A stretch of 55,451 nt of DNA from SFTJ01 sp905210415 (GTDB taxonomy: Bacteria; Bacteroidota; Bacteroidia; Bacteroidales; Muribaculaceae): NCBI GenBank assembly GCA_902476295.1, contig CABSDC010000007.1, positions 1 through 55,451 on the forward strand, in the 5' to 3' direction. Both the position numbers and the translations under genes were made by a program. Positions 25,504 through 33,687 of the stretch are shown here, one piece after another. Under the pieces are notes generated by a model that did no database searches, was not told the DNA's origin, and saw only the letters and a program-made list of their open reading frames with translations. Positions within the stretch are counted from its first letter, which is position 1, and each line of letters opens with the position of its first letter.

Positions 25504-26934
25504 TTACTTAGCGTGAAACACTTGTTCGATGTTTTGCTCGCAATGCACAAGCTCAACCTTTACATTAAATTTCTTATTGATATGTTCTGCCATGTGTTGT
25601 GCGCAATACACCGAGCGGTGCTGGCCACCAGTACAGCCAAAGCATACCATCAAATTGGTAAATCCACGCTCGATATAGCGCTTCACCGAAGCATCTACAA
25701 GCGCATAGGCATGTTCCAAGAAGCTACCCACCTCGCTCTCCGTCTCAAGGAATTTTATCACCTTGTCGTCGAGCCCGGTATATGGCTTATAACGGTCGTA
25801 TTTACCAGGATTGTTCACGGCACGACAATCGAAAACAAATCCGCCGCCATTGCCGGTGGTATCGTTAGGAATACCCTTTTTATATGCGAAACTCATCACT
25901 TTCACAGTGAGAGTGCGTTTCTCTAATTCGTCGGTGAATTGCTTCATATTCACTAATTCGTTTAATACTTTTGTGAGATATGGATATTCTGTGTAAGGAT
26001 TGCTAATGAGGTCGCGCAGATTAGCTATGGCAAACGGCACACTTTGCATAAAGTGAGGTTTCTTCTCAAAGTAACCTCGGAATCCGTATGCACCAAGCAC
26101 TTGCAATGTGCGGAAAAGCACGAAGTGGCGCAATTGTGCCTTGAAATAATCTGCATCTACTGGCTTGAATTTGCGCAATGCATCGATGTATTCATTCACA
26201 AATTCCTCGCGCAGACTATTTGGAAAATTAGCCTTCGCTTGCCATAGAAACGATGCCACATCATAGTAGAACGGGCCCTTTCTGCCACCTTGAAAATCGA
26301 TAAACCAAGGTTCGCCGTCCTTTATCATCACATTGCGCGACTGGAAATCACGATACATAAATGTTGCCGAACTGCTGCGCAAAAGCACCTCAGTCATTGT
26401 ATGGAAATCGTCCTCCAACTTGTCTTCGTCAAACTCGAGGCCAGTGGCTTTGAGAAAGCAGTATTTGAAGTAATTGAGGTCCCAAAGAATAGAGCGGCTA
26501 TTAAACTCGCTTGCCGGGAAGCACTTCGAGAAATCCATCGAATCAGCTCCGTTGAATTGAATCTCAGGAAGCATACGAACGGTCTTAGTGATAAGTTGCT
26601 TCTCCTCTTCGCTAAACACGCGAGTAAGACGGCCCTTCTCGATTGCAGCGAATAGCGACAAGTCGCCAAGATCTTCCTGCAAGTAGCAGAAGCGATCTTC
26701 GCTCACTGCCACCACCTTTGGCACATTCAACCCCTTTTCACAGAAATGCTCATCCATATATAGGAAAGCCTCGTTCTCACAGAGGTTGGTACCAATGGCA
26801 CCGATTAGCGATTTTCCTTCGCTTTTGAGACGGTAATAGTGTCTGTTAGAACCCGACGAAGGCAATTCTATGACTTCTGTTGGCTCTACACCTACTGTCT
26901 GCGTATATAATTTTTTTAAAACTTCTTGATTCAT
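25504..26934 (-). CDS. AmgK-like sugar kinase fused to RapZ C-terminal domain
   Basis: A 476-residue fusion. Residues 1-330 form an aminoglycoside-phosphotransferase-like kinase: YRDFQSRN supplies Asp196 and Asn201, and FIDFQGG supplies Asp213. This is close in pattern to AmgK, the anomeric MurNAc/GlcNAc kinase. Residues 340-470 match the RapZ C-terminal domain, with FDCRAVNNPG and GCTGGQHRSV; in E. coli RapZ this half senses glucosamine 6-phosphate. RapZ's N-terminal P-loop domain is absent. With the MurU-like gene 19 bases downstream, the likely job is kinase and sensor in peptidoglycan sugar recycling. This is inference; substrate and ligand are not proven by sequence. Confidence 0.8.
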   Translation of the reverse strand: MNQEVLKKLYTQTVGVEPTEVIELPSSGSNRHYYRLKSEGKSLIGAIGTNLCENEAFLYMDEHFCEKGLNVPKVVAVSEDRFCYLQEDLGDLSLFAAIEKGRLTRVFSEEEKQLITKTVRMLPEIQFNGADSMDFSKCFPASEFNSRSILWDLNYFKYCFLKATGLEFDEDKLEDDFHTMTEVLLRSSSATFMYRDFQSRNVMIKDGEPWFIDFQGGRKGPFYYDVASFLWQAKANFPNSLREEFVNEYIDALRKFKPVDADYFKAQLRHFVLFRTLQVLGAYGFRGYFEKKPHFMQSVPFAIANLRDLISNPYTEYPYLTKVLNELVNMKQFTDELEKRTLTVKVMSFAYKKGIPNDTTGNGGGFVFDCRAVNNPGKYDRYKPYTGLDDKVIKFLETESEVGSFLEHAYALVDASVKRYIERGFTNLMVCFGCTGGQHRSVYCAQHMAEHINKKFNVKVELVHCEQNIEQVFHAK

Positions 26935-26959
26935 TTCTTTGATATTCTATGTGATTATA

Positions 26960-26991
26960 CAAAGATAACTCAAGCCTCTGGCTATATCAAA
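26960..26991 (-). promoter_or_regulatory. Promoter of the kinase-ftsY-rimO-men gene string
   Basis: Minus-strand -7 box TATCTTTG (26967-26960) with TTTG at 26991-26988, 20 bases apart. The transcript leader would be about 20 bases. It is the only strong promoter seen for the nine genes down to menE, although the 110-base menF-menD gap could hide another. Confidence 0.7.
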
Positions 26992-26999
26992 TATTCTGC

Positions 27000-28580
27000 T
27001 TAAAATTCGCTCGTAAAGTGGAATCGAATCTTAGGGAAATCTGATTGCGCCATTTGCAACACATATCCCGAGTCGGCAAGGAACACGTCGCGACCATCGT
27101 GGTCGAGCGCCATATATTGATGCTTGCGGCTCTTGAATGCCTTGAGTGCTTCGTCGTCGTCGCTTTCTATCCAGCATGCCTTGTAGAGGCGCAGTGGTTC
27201 CCAGTGACATTGTGCGCCATATTCGTGCAATAGACGGTATTGGATAACCTCAAACTGCAACTGACCCACTGTGCCAATGATTTTGCGACCATTAAATTGG
27301 TTGACAAACAACTGTGCCACACCTTCGTCCATAAGCTGCTCAATACCCTTATTGAGTTGCTTCGTCTTCATTGGGTCGGTATTCTCGATATACTTAAACA
27401 TCTCTGGAGAGAAGCTTGGCAAGCCCTTGTAGTGCAAATCCTCGCCTTCGGTGAGGGTGTCACCAATCTTGAAGTTGCCAGTATCTGGAATACCGATGAT
27501 ATCGCCTGGATAAGCCTCATCCACCACGTCCTTCTTTTGTGCCATGAATGCGGTTGGTGCCGAGAATTTCATCATCTTGCCGCTGCGCATGTGCTTATAG
27601 TTGAAATTGCGACGGAACACACCTGAGCAAACCTTCACAAACGCGATACAGCTACGGTGGTTAGGGTCCATATTGGCGTGAATCTTAAACACAAATCCCG
27701 AGAATGTCTCTTCCTCTGGCTTCACCACTCGCTCCACTGCCTGAATTGGTCTTGGAGATGGTGCTATGCGCACAAAACAGTCGAGCAACTCCTTAACACC
27801 GAATGTGTTGAGCGCCGAACCAAAGAACACTGGCGCTACCTTAGCGTCAAGGTAGGTCTGCACATCAAATTCTGGATAAACGCCCTCTATCAATTCGAGG
27901 TCGTCGCGCAATTTCTGAGCATCCACATCGCCTATCGTAGCATCGATGAGCGGATCGTTGATGTCTTTGATTTCAACACGCTCTGTCACCTTCTGCTTGT
28001 CAGGCTGGAAAAGGTCGAGACCGTGCTCATATATGTTGTAAACGCCCTTAAACTTCGCGCCAATATTGATTGGCCAACTCAATGGGCGCACGTTGATTTT
28101 CAATTCAGTTTCAAGCTCATCAAGAATATCAAATGGGTCGCGACCTTCGCGGTCAAGCTTGTTGACGAAGATGATCACCGGAGTGTTGCGCATACGGCAC
28201 ACTTCCATCAGTTTGCGTGTCTGTTGCTCCACACCTTTTGCCACGTCGACAACGATGATTACGCTATCAACAGCGGTGAGTGTGCGGTAGGTGTCCTCGG
28301 CAAAGTCTTGGTGACCAGGAGTGTCAAGGATGTTGATTTTATAATCGCCATAGTTGAAACCCATCACTGATGTTGCCACTGAGATACCACGCTGCTTCTC
28401 GATTTCCATCCAGTCGGAAGTAGCGGTCTTACGAATTTTATTTGATTTCACGGCACCTGCCACATGGATTGCGCCACCAAACAAAAGCAGTTTTTCAGTA
28501 AGGGTGGTCTTACCAGCATCAGGGTGCGAGATGATTGCAAAAGTGCGTCGCTTTAATATTTCGTTTTCTAAATTTGCCAC
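27000..28580 (-). CDS. prfC: Peptide chain release factor 3
   Basis: Ribosomal GTPase that recycles RF1/RF2 after termination. The P-loop is SHPDAGKTTLTEKL, followed by DTPGHQDFAEDTYR and NKLDREGRD; the elongation-factor domain 2 and RF3 C-terminal domain complete it. I choose the GTG at 28580 (526 residues, beginning ANLENEILKRR) because homologues start here. The longer frame adds 45 residues with no family similarity over a poly-A/T leader. It is 67 bases downstream of the DUF4924 gene. Confidence 0.93.
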   Translation of the reverse strand: MANLENEILKRRTFAIISHPDAGKTTLTEKLLLFGGAIHVAGAVKSNKIRKTATSDWMEIEKQRGISVATSVMGFNYGDYKINILDTPGHQDFAEDTYRTLTAVDSVIIVVDVAKGVEQQTRKLMEVCRMRNTPVIIFVNKLDREGRDPFDILDELETELKINVRPLSWPINIGAKFKGVYNIYEHGLDLFQPDKQKVTERVEIKDINDPLIDATIGDVDAQKLRDDLELIEGVYPEFDVQTYLDAKVAPVFFGSALNTFGVKELLDCFVRIAPSPRPIQAVERVVKPEEETFSGFVFKIHANMDPNHRSCIAFVKVCSGVFRRNFNYKHMRSGKMMKFSAPTAFMAQKKDVVDEAYPGDIIGIPDTGNFKIGDTLTEGEDLHYKGLPSFSPEMFKYIENTDPMKTKQLNKGIEQLMDEGVAQLFVNQFNGRKIIGTVGQLQFEVIQYRLLHEYGAQCHWEPLRLYKACWIESDDDEALKAFKSRKHQYMALDHDGRDVFLADSGYVLQMAQSDFPKIRFHFTSEF

Positions 28581-28647
28581 GGCTTGAAATGATATGTTGT
28601 TTTGAAAAAATATTTTTTTTTCTTGTTTTGAGATATAGAGGCTGTTT

Positions 28648-29196
28648 TTACACTTCGTCGTCCTTAAACAAAGGTTCTTCTTCGTTTTTCTTAAACAATG
28701 CGGCGAGCATAGCAATAAACTTCGACACTTGCAACATAGCCTTCTGTGTACCTTCGCTAATGGTTTTACCCTGCAATTTCAGCAGCAACGTGCCATAAAG
28801 CGCATTGAAGCATGTTTCAAGTTCGCCCACTTGCGAGCCTTGCGAACGAGAGCGAAGGTCAACAATAATTGGCAACGTGCGATAAAACTCAGCAGCATAT
28901 TCAGGGAATTTGTCAGACTTGAGCAATTGCTGATGCAATTCGGCAAGCAGAAGCAGTGCGTTGTTGTGCACTTGCAAATGGCCACCCTCTTTCTTGTTTT
29001 CGAGTTGCATCATGGTTATCAGCCCCTCTATCCACTCACGTTCCTCAGCGCGTTGTGCCTCTGGAAATTGCGAGATTATATATTTGTCAATCGCTTCGAT
29101 GTCGCACTTAAACGACCTAATAAGATCTTCCATCTGCCACATATATAGCAAATATTCTGCTATATTCTCTTTGCGTTTTTGTCGTGCTATAAACAT
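28648..29196 (-). CDS. DUF4924 family protein
   Basis: A 182-residue soluble protein, predicted almost entirely alpha-helical, starting MFIARQKRKENIAEYLLYMW. I recognise it as the DUF4924 family, which is confined to Bacteroidales, but know no function. No signal peptide or membrane segment. It lies 32 bases after the Crp/Fnr gene and before prfC, probably in one transcript with the regulator. Confidence 0.8.
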   Translation of the reverse strand: MFIARQKRKENIAEYLLYMWQMEDLIRSFKCDIEAIDKYIISQFPEAQRAEEREWIEGLITMMQLENKKEGGHLQVHNNALLLLAELHQQLLKSDKFPEYAAEFYRTLPIIVDLRSRSQGSQVGELETCFNALYGTLLLKLQGKTISEGTQKAMLQVSKFIAMLAALFKKNEEEPLFKDDEV

Positions 29197-29228
29197 AATA
29201 TCTTCAGGTTATACGTTGCTCTGTTGTG

Positions 29229-29930
29229 TTATCCGAATTTGCTGATTTTCTTGAGAGTGTTGTAATCAAGCACCTTAATTCTTCGGCCGTCAACGGTGAG
29301 AATCTTCTCGTTTTGGAACGCCGAAAGCGTGCGAATTGCGTTTGATGTGGTCATGTTTGAGATATTTGCTATATCCTCACGGGCAAGATATATATTTAGT
29401 GTCTCGCCATCATCTTCAAGACCATAACTGTCGATAAGCATCACCAGAGTTTCTGCCAATCGCCCACGAATGTGCTTCTGCGTGAGGTTTACAATCTTTG
29501 TATCTGATCCACCAAGGTTGTGCGACAATTCGTGAATGAAAAACCACGCGAGCTTCACATTCTCATTGATGAAATCTTTCACAATGTCCATGTGAATCAT
29601 TCCCACTTCCGAAGCTTCTACGGCAGCCACACTCGACACGTATGGTTCGCCAGCGAAATAAGCCCGATAGCCAAAGTATTGTGTTGGACGATAGAGGCGA
29701 AGTATCTGTTGGCGACCGCCAACTCCGTCTTTATACATTTTTGCTTTGCCGTTTAGCAAGCAATATAGATATTCAGGCTCGTCATGCTCAGCATAGATTA
29801 TTTGACCTTTTCGAAACTTAACCACCGAGAAATTGCTTGTTACCACTCGCTTCTCCTCTGGTGTAAGGGCATCCCATAATTCCGAAAGGCTCTCTTTCGC
29901 CAAAACCTCAAACTGACTCTTTTTTACCAT
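29229..29930 (-). CDS. Crp/Fnr family transcriptional regulator
   Basis: Predicted DNA-binding regulator of 233 residues. Residues about 25-145 form a cyclic-nucleotide-binding-like beta-roll (EPEYLYCLLNGKAKMYKDGV). Residues 160-230 form a winged helix-turn-helix (ISNMTTSNAIRTLSAFQNEK). No cysteine cluster of the Fnr type is present, so oxygen sensing by Fe-S is not indicated, and the effector is unknown. It has its own promoter and heads a likely transcript with the DUF4924 gene. Confidence 0.9.
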   Translation of the reverse strand: MVKKSQFEVLAKESLSELWDALTPEEKRVVTSNFSVVKFRKGQIIYAEHDEPEYLYCLLNGKAKMYKDGVGGRQQILRLYRPTQYFGYRAYFAGEPYVSSVAAVEASEVGMIHMDIVKDFINENVKLAWFFIHELSHNLGGSDTKIVNLTQKHIRGRLAETLVMLIDSYGLEDDGETLNIYLAREDIANISNMTTSNAIRTLSAFQNEKILTVDGRRIKVLDYNTLKKISKFG

Positions 29931-29960
29931 TTGTGTTGTAGAATAATGTTATAAAACATA

Positions 29961-29992
29961 CAAAAGTACGAAATAATTATGTTTTTGGCAAA
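29961..29992 (-). promoter_or_regulatory. Promoter of the Crp/Fnr gene
   Basis: Minus-strand -7 box TACTTTTG (29968-29961) and TTTG at 29992-29989, 20 bases apart. The rest of 29931-30221 shows no gene or strong hairpin. Confidence 0.65.
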
Positions 29993-30221
29993 TTTATACG
30001 GTTTTCTTCGCTGAAATTTAAGCGATTACTTATTCCACCGCTCATCAACATCCACTCGCTAAAACCAACAAGGGCACATCAAAAAAACTTTGACGAACCC
30101 TCATTTAGCGTTATCATAACCGGCAAAAACACAGCATAGCAATGATTCCGACTTGCATACACTGTGGTCAGATCCCCAAAAAAGATCGCAGCAGAACGCA
30201 ATAGTCACATACAGATATAGA

Positions 30222-30503
30222 CTATTCGTCCACCACGAGATAGATGTCGCAGGTGTCAAAGTCAACCTCCCAGTTGCCATTCATCGCTGCTTCCCATCCG
30301 TATTTAACCGACTTTTCAGTCCACCAATTCTGGAATTTAGTACTCGTTTCGCCTAAATCCATCACCAGTTTATCATAAAGTTCTTTATTGTCGGCAGTGA
30401 GTATCTTCGACAATTCCACTAAGCCGTTGCGACGCTCAAACAAATATTTTATTTCGCCGCATTCATCGGGCGTCACAGTGCCCACTTTTTTCTTTGTTAC
30501 CAT
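30222..30503 (-). CDS. Small accessory protein of the CXXX peptide system
   Basis: A 93-residue soluble, acidic protein with no cysteine except one in its last ten residues (FDTCDIYLVVDE). Predicted helices run through KYLFERRNGLVELSKIL and TSTKFQNWWTEKSVKYGWEAA. It overlaps the end of the SPASM protein gene by 7 bases, so translation is coupled. I recall a family named CXXX repeat peptide modification system protein, and this protein fits it by size and position. It could be a peptide-binding chaperone for the maturases; that is inference. It is the last gene of the operon. Confidence 0.65.
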   Translation of the reverse strand: MVTKKKVGTVTPDECGEIKYLFERRNGLVELSKILTADNKELYDKLVMDLGETSTKFQNWWTEKSVKYGWEAAMNGNWEVDFDTCDIYLVVDE

Positions 30504-31438
30504 GCTTTTCTATTTTCAAAAGGGTCATTATAATCTAATTTCGGAATCTCGCTCTGAAATGCGAAATCACCTTGGTCATTAAGCACCTCAAGCACCTGGC
30601 GCGTCGCCTCACGCTCGATATGCGAAGCCACGCATTGCTCATGACCAGGAGTATTTACTTCTCTTGTTGTCAACCTATTAAGCCACACGCAACGCTTGCA
30701 TTGCCAAGCATCACAGTGCTGGCATATCGGAGCATGTTTCAGCGAAAAGAGATAGGCATTCCGTATGTTCACCTCACCATCCTCTATGCTACCCACGCTT
30801 TGACTCTCATCGTCATAATAAAACGCCGGACACACATAAAACTTGCCTTCTGGCGATAGGGTAATTGATTCATCTCCCGCTCCGCAATTATTCATCTTCT
30901 TCAGCATCATACGGTCGGTAAGCAGATTGCAAGACACTTGCACTCCCTTCAAAAACGCTTCAGCCACCATCTTGCCGAGCACTCTAAGGGCTTGCTCATA
31001 AGCCTTAAAATCATTGTCGGTGAACGTATGCACATCGGTAATCACCACATTCACCCTCGGAACAGCCTCAAGCAGTGGCATCAACTCTGCGCTGCGAGCA
31101 AAGAAATCTTTCTTACCCAGCCTCACAGTAGTGGGTTTGCACAGTTGTTTTGCTTTATCAAAATCCCAACCGTCTACCACCACCACATCGGCACTGCCAT
31201 CAGCGATATCCACCGGCACGATGCGGCAACTATCCACTGTCTCTATCAATGCCTTTAGCTCGTCTGGCACCTCGTAGTGCGGATACACCACCTGCACCGA
31301 CAGATTTCGCGTCATCGCAAATCTTATGGCCCTGTGCAGTGTGTCACAATCTATAAGCCTCTGATCACCAGCAGGCTCAGGATAATGGCAAAACGACACC
31401 GACTTACGGTCAAGTAATATGATTAAATATTTTATCAT
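30497..31438 (-). CDS. CXXX repeat peptide maturase-like protein with SPASM-type cysteines
   Basis: A 313-residue protein with no radical SAM CxxxCxxC motif: the N-terminal part has only isolated cysteines (SFCHYPEP, IDCDT). The C-terminal third has a SPASM-like set, NNCGAGD, FYVCPAFYY, then CQHCDAWQCKRCVW and a final HEQC, normally ligands of auxiliary Fe-S clusters. I recall a family called CXXX repeat peptide maturase that fits. It may carry substrate or electrons for the true radical SAM enzyme, or have a second chemistry. It starts 20 bases after the radical SAM gene and overlaps the 93-residue gene. Confidence 0.7.
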   Translation of the reverse strand: MIKYLIILLDRKSVSFCHYPEPAGDQRLIDCDTLHRAIRFAMTRNLSVQVVYPHYEVPDELKALIETVDSCRIVPVDIADGSADVVVVDGWDFDKAKQLCKPTTVRLGKKDFFARSAELMPLLEAVPRVNVVITDVHTFTDNDFKAYEQALRVLGKMVAEAFLKGVQVSCNLLTDRMMLKKMNNCGAGDESITLSPEGKFYVCPAFYYDDESQSVGSIEDGEVNIRNAYLFSLKHAPICQHCDAWQCKRCVWLNRLTTREVNTPGHEQCVASHIEREATRQVLEVLNDQGDFAFQSEIPKLDYNDPFENRKAW

Positions 31439-31458
31439 GCTATAGTCTATCTCCTTTT

Positions 31459-32658
31459 TTAGCAGTCACAACATCCTTTGCAACGAATAGTGCCACCCTG
31501 CATATCTATCTTATGGTAGAGACGGCGCCAATAATAATTATTGGCTCGCACTCGCGCCTTATGCATCTTGCAGATAGCAGTGCTCCGCTGATATATGGTG
31601 TCGGTAAGCGCCGCATCATAATTTTCACCCTGACACCACGCACAACCGCTTGCCACATCGCATTCAAGACATTTGCGAGGCGACTGCGTCACCAAATCAA
31701 GCGTTAGAAACGGACGTAACAGGTTCTGATTGATACCCTCATCTACATTACCTATTATGATAGGCTTCTTGCTTCGCAACGAATATGCAGCAAATCGCGT
31801 GCACGGATAGAAATTACCGGCAGCATCTATCGAGAGCATCCGCCCTGCGCCACACCAGTTTTGATTTTCATATTCAAGGTCAATGGGCTTTCCTATCGTT
31901 TCCGAGAAAAACGAGCAAACATAATCCTTATACCACTCGCCATCTATTATCTCATCGGCAAGCTGAAGCAATTGTTCCTCAAACAATGCGTCGTCGCCTT
32001 CGCGCCACACATCTTCAAACACACAATTGATGTTCACCTGATGTATGCCAAGCGCAAACAAGTGCATCACGCTCTCCTTGATGTATGGAATATCGGCACT
32101 CGATATCGTCACCTTTGTGCCGCCGTTAGGGAATTGGCTAAGCCACAAGGGTATATTCTTCACCACGTCGTCATAACTACCCTTCTCGCTGCCTTTATAC
32201 ACGCGATTAAGGTCGTGCTTGCGGCGGGTGCCATCTATGGTGATGCCCACACTGAGGTGCGTTTGATTTTTCATAATAAAACGCTGCACGTTCTCAGTGT
32301 GATAGTTTATACCATTTGTTGAGAAGCTAAAGCGGTAGGCGTTGAACCACGGATGCTCAAGCCTATACATTTCAGTCTTTATATAGTCGCAAATGCTATC
32401 GATAAGATCAATCTCTATAAAGGGCTCGCCTCCGATAAAATCCCATACAACCGATTGTTCAGAAAACATCTCGCGATCCGACAGAATATAATCAACCGCC
32501 TTGCGAGCAATATCAAAGGTCATACGCTCCTTTGTGTTTTTGCCCACAAGATAGCAATACTTGCAAGCCAATTGGCAATCCTTGGTGACTATAAAGGTGA
32601 TGTTTTTACTCAACCCCTCTTGCCAAACTCCTTCGTTGGTTTTTATCTGTTCATCCAT
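31459..32658 (-). CDS. Radical SAM/SPASM peptide maturase, CXXX-repeat type
   Basis: Predicted cytoplasmic enzyme of 399 residues modifying the precursor encoded immediately upstream. The radical SAM cluster motif is KDCQLACKYCY (Cys28, Cys32, Cys35). The SPASM region has NWCGAGRMLSID, FYPCTRF, then CLECDVASGCAWCQGE, enough cysteines for two auxiliary [4Fe-4S] clusters as in thioether-forming maturases. The protein ends in a short Cys-rich tail, GTIRCKGCCDC. Only 3 bases separate its start from the precursor stop. Thioether or related cross-links at cysteines are likely but the chemistry is unproven here. Confidence 0.88.
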   Translation of the reverse strand: MDEQIKTNEGVWQEGLSKNITFIVTKDCQLACKYCYLVGKNTKERMTFDIARKAVDYILSDREMFSEQSVVWDFIGGEPFIEIDLIDSICDYIKTEMYRLEHPWFNAYRFSFSTNGINYHTENVQRFIMKNQTHLSVGITIDGTRRKHDLNRVYKGSEKGSYDDVVKNIPLWLSQFPNGGTKVTISSADIPYIKESVMHLFALGIHQVNINCVFEDVWREGDDALFEEQLLQLADEIIDGEWYKDYVCSFFSETIGKPIDLEYENQNWCGAGRMLSIDAAGNFYPCTRFAAYSLRSKKPIIIGNVDEGINQNLLRPFLTLDLVTQSPRKCLECDVASGCAWCQGENYDAALTDTIYQRSTAICKMHKARVRANNYYWRRLYHKIDMQGGTIRCKGCCDC

Positions 32659-32661
32659 CTA

Positions 32662-33450
32662 TCATCCAGAATATCCAGTACACTGAAGCGAACAACCACT
32701 GGTGCATGCAGACTTACAGCTACCGCTGCAACTACCTCTACACGACATTGAGCAAGAGCTTGAGCACGATGATGTGCAAGCACCATAGCAATGGCCCGAA
32801 CATGAGCTCGAACAACTTGCTGCGCAACTTGCCGAGCAAGACGAAGCGCAATTGGCACAACCTGAGTAACCGCCATTATAGCCACCGTTGTACCCACCAT
32901 TACTGCCACCATTGTAGCCACCGCCACGTCTATTTCCCGACGAGCTTGCTTTGGCTGAGCCCTTACATCCAGTGGTGCAACCAGTGCTGCATCCGCCCTT
33001 GCACGACCCTTGACATCCCGAGGTACACGTACCATAGCATCCGCTCTTACATGAGCCTTGACACCCTGAATAACAACTACTATAGCAACCATTTTGGCAT
33101 GTGGTATTGCATGTATTGCTACATCCGCCAAGACAGAAATTCTGGCACGTCGTCTTGCAAGTGTTGGTACACTGATAATAGCACGAACCCGTGCAGCTCG
33201 TGTAGCACGTATTGACACACGAGCCCATACAATTATTATTGCATGTGCCATAACAAGAATAGTAACACGAGTACGAGCACCCGTACATACAACCCTGCGG
33301 AGCCTCAGCCTTGGCTTTCACTATCAATCCTGGCACCATCAAAGCACCAAGAATAGGCAGTATTCCTCTGGCTGCATTCTTAAAAAATTCGCGCCGCGAC
33401 TGCATGTCTTTACGTTTGTCGTCTTCCCTTCGCTTATCGTCTTCTTCCAT
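32662..33450 (-). CDS. CXXX-repeat precursor with twin-arginine leader
   Basis: A 262-residue ribosomally made substrate. Residues 1-17 are charged. SRREFFK (18-24) then a hydrophobic stretch to about residue 45 is a twin-arginine signal, with an AKA-type cleavage site near 45-48. From Cys54 there are 28 uninterrupted CXXX units (54-165) rich in Y, N, T, K and Q between the cysteines. A Gly/Asn/Tyr linker (166-197) follows, then Cys198 off-phase and 15 in-phase Cys units to Cys257 dominated by S, A and G. There are 44 cysteines in all, and none in the leader. No ordinary domain is present. It heads the operon. Tat export would let a cross-linked product leave the cell folded. Confidence 0.85.
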   Translation of the reverse strand: MEEDDKRREDDKRKDMQSRREFFKNAARGILPILGALMVPGLIVKAKAEAPQGCMYGCSYSCYYSCYGTCNNNCMGSCVNTCYTSCTGSCYYQCTNTCKTTCQNFCLGGCSNTCNTTCQNGCYSSCYSGCQGSCKSGCYGTCTSGCQGSCKGGCSTGCTTGCKGSAKASSSGNRRGGGYNGGSNGGYNGGYNGGYSGCANCASSCSASCAASCSSSCSGHCYGACTSSCSSSCSMSCRGSCSGSCKSACTSGCSLQCTGYSG

Positions 33451-33570
33451 AATTCAGGTCGTACTATCAGTTAATTACTATTGTATGACATCACCCCATT
33501 CGGCCGTTACATAATGGCAGGATTTTAGCAGTCCAGATTTTGAATACATTTTAATGACAAACAGCATAAT

Positions 33571-33674
33571 GCTATTTCGAATTAAATCAAACTAAAGATG
33601 CCATATAAAAACACGAAAACCTCCAAACTATAGCAGAAATTTTACAACTTCTCCAAATGCCCGATTTGGGGTTA
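33571..33674 (-). repeat. Dispersed leader repeat, copy B
   Basis: A diverged second copy of the 5-110 element, in the same orientation, 121 bases upstream of the CXXX precursor start. Matching blocks include CGAATTAAA, AAGATGCC-TATAAAAAC and CGATTTGGG-TTA. It lies just inside the expected transcript, downstream of the -7 box at 33695-33688, so it should form part of the mRNA leader. Confidence 0.6.
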
Positions 33675-33687
33675 ATGATCACAACCA

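Noticed and set aside
32643..33251. A 202-codon Ala/Arg/Val-rich frame on the minus strand overlapping the CXXX precursor, and a matching plus-strand frame at 32706-33215
   Set aside because: They are by-products of the 12-base DNA period of the CXXX array, which keeps other frames open. Only the Cys frame has a Tat leader and sits correctly in the operon.
32662..33450. Reading the precursor as a metallothionein or keratin-like structural protein
   Set aside because: Strict CXXX spacing, a Tat leader and three co-encoded maturation proteins fit a modified peptide far better.
30222..33450. A recently acquired island around the CXXX operon
   Set aside because: No integrase, transposase, tRNA or direct-repeat boundary was seen, and neighbours on both sides are core genes. 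Transfer cannot be claimed without comparison to relatives.
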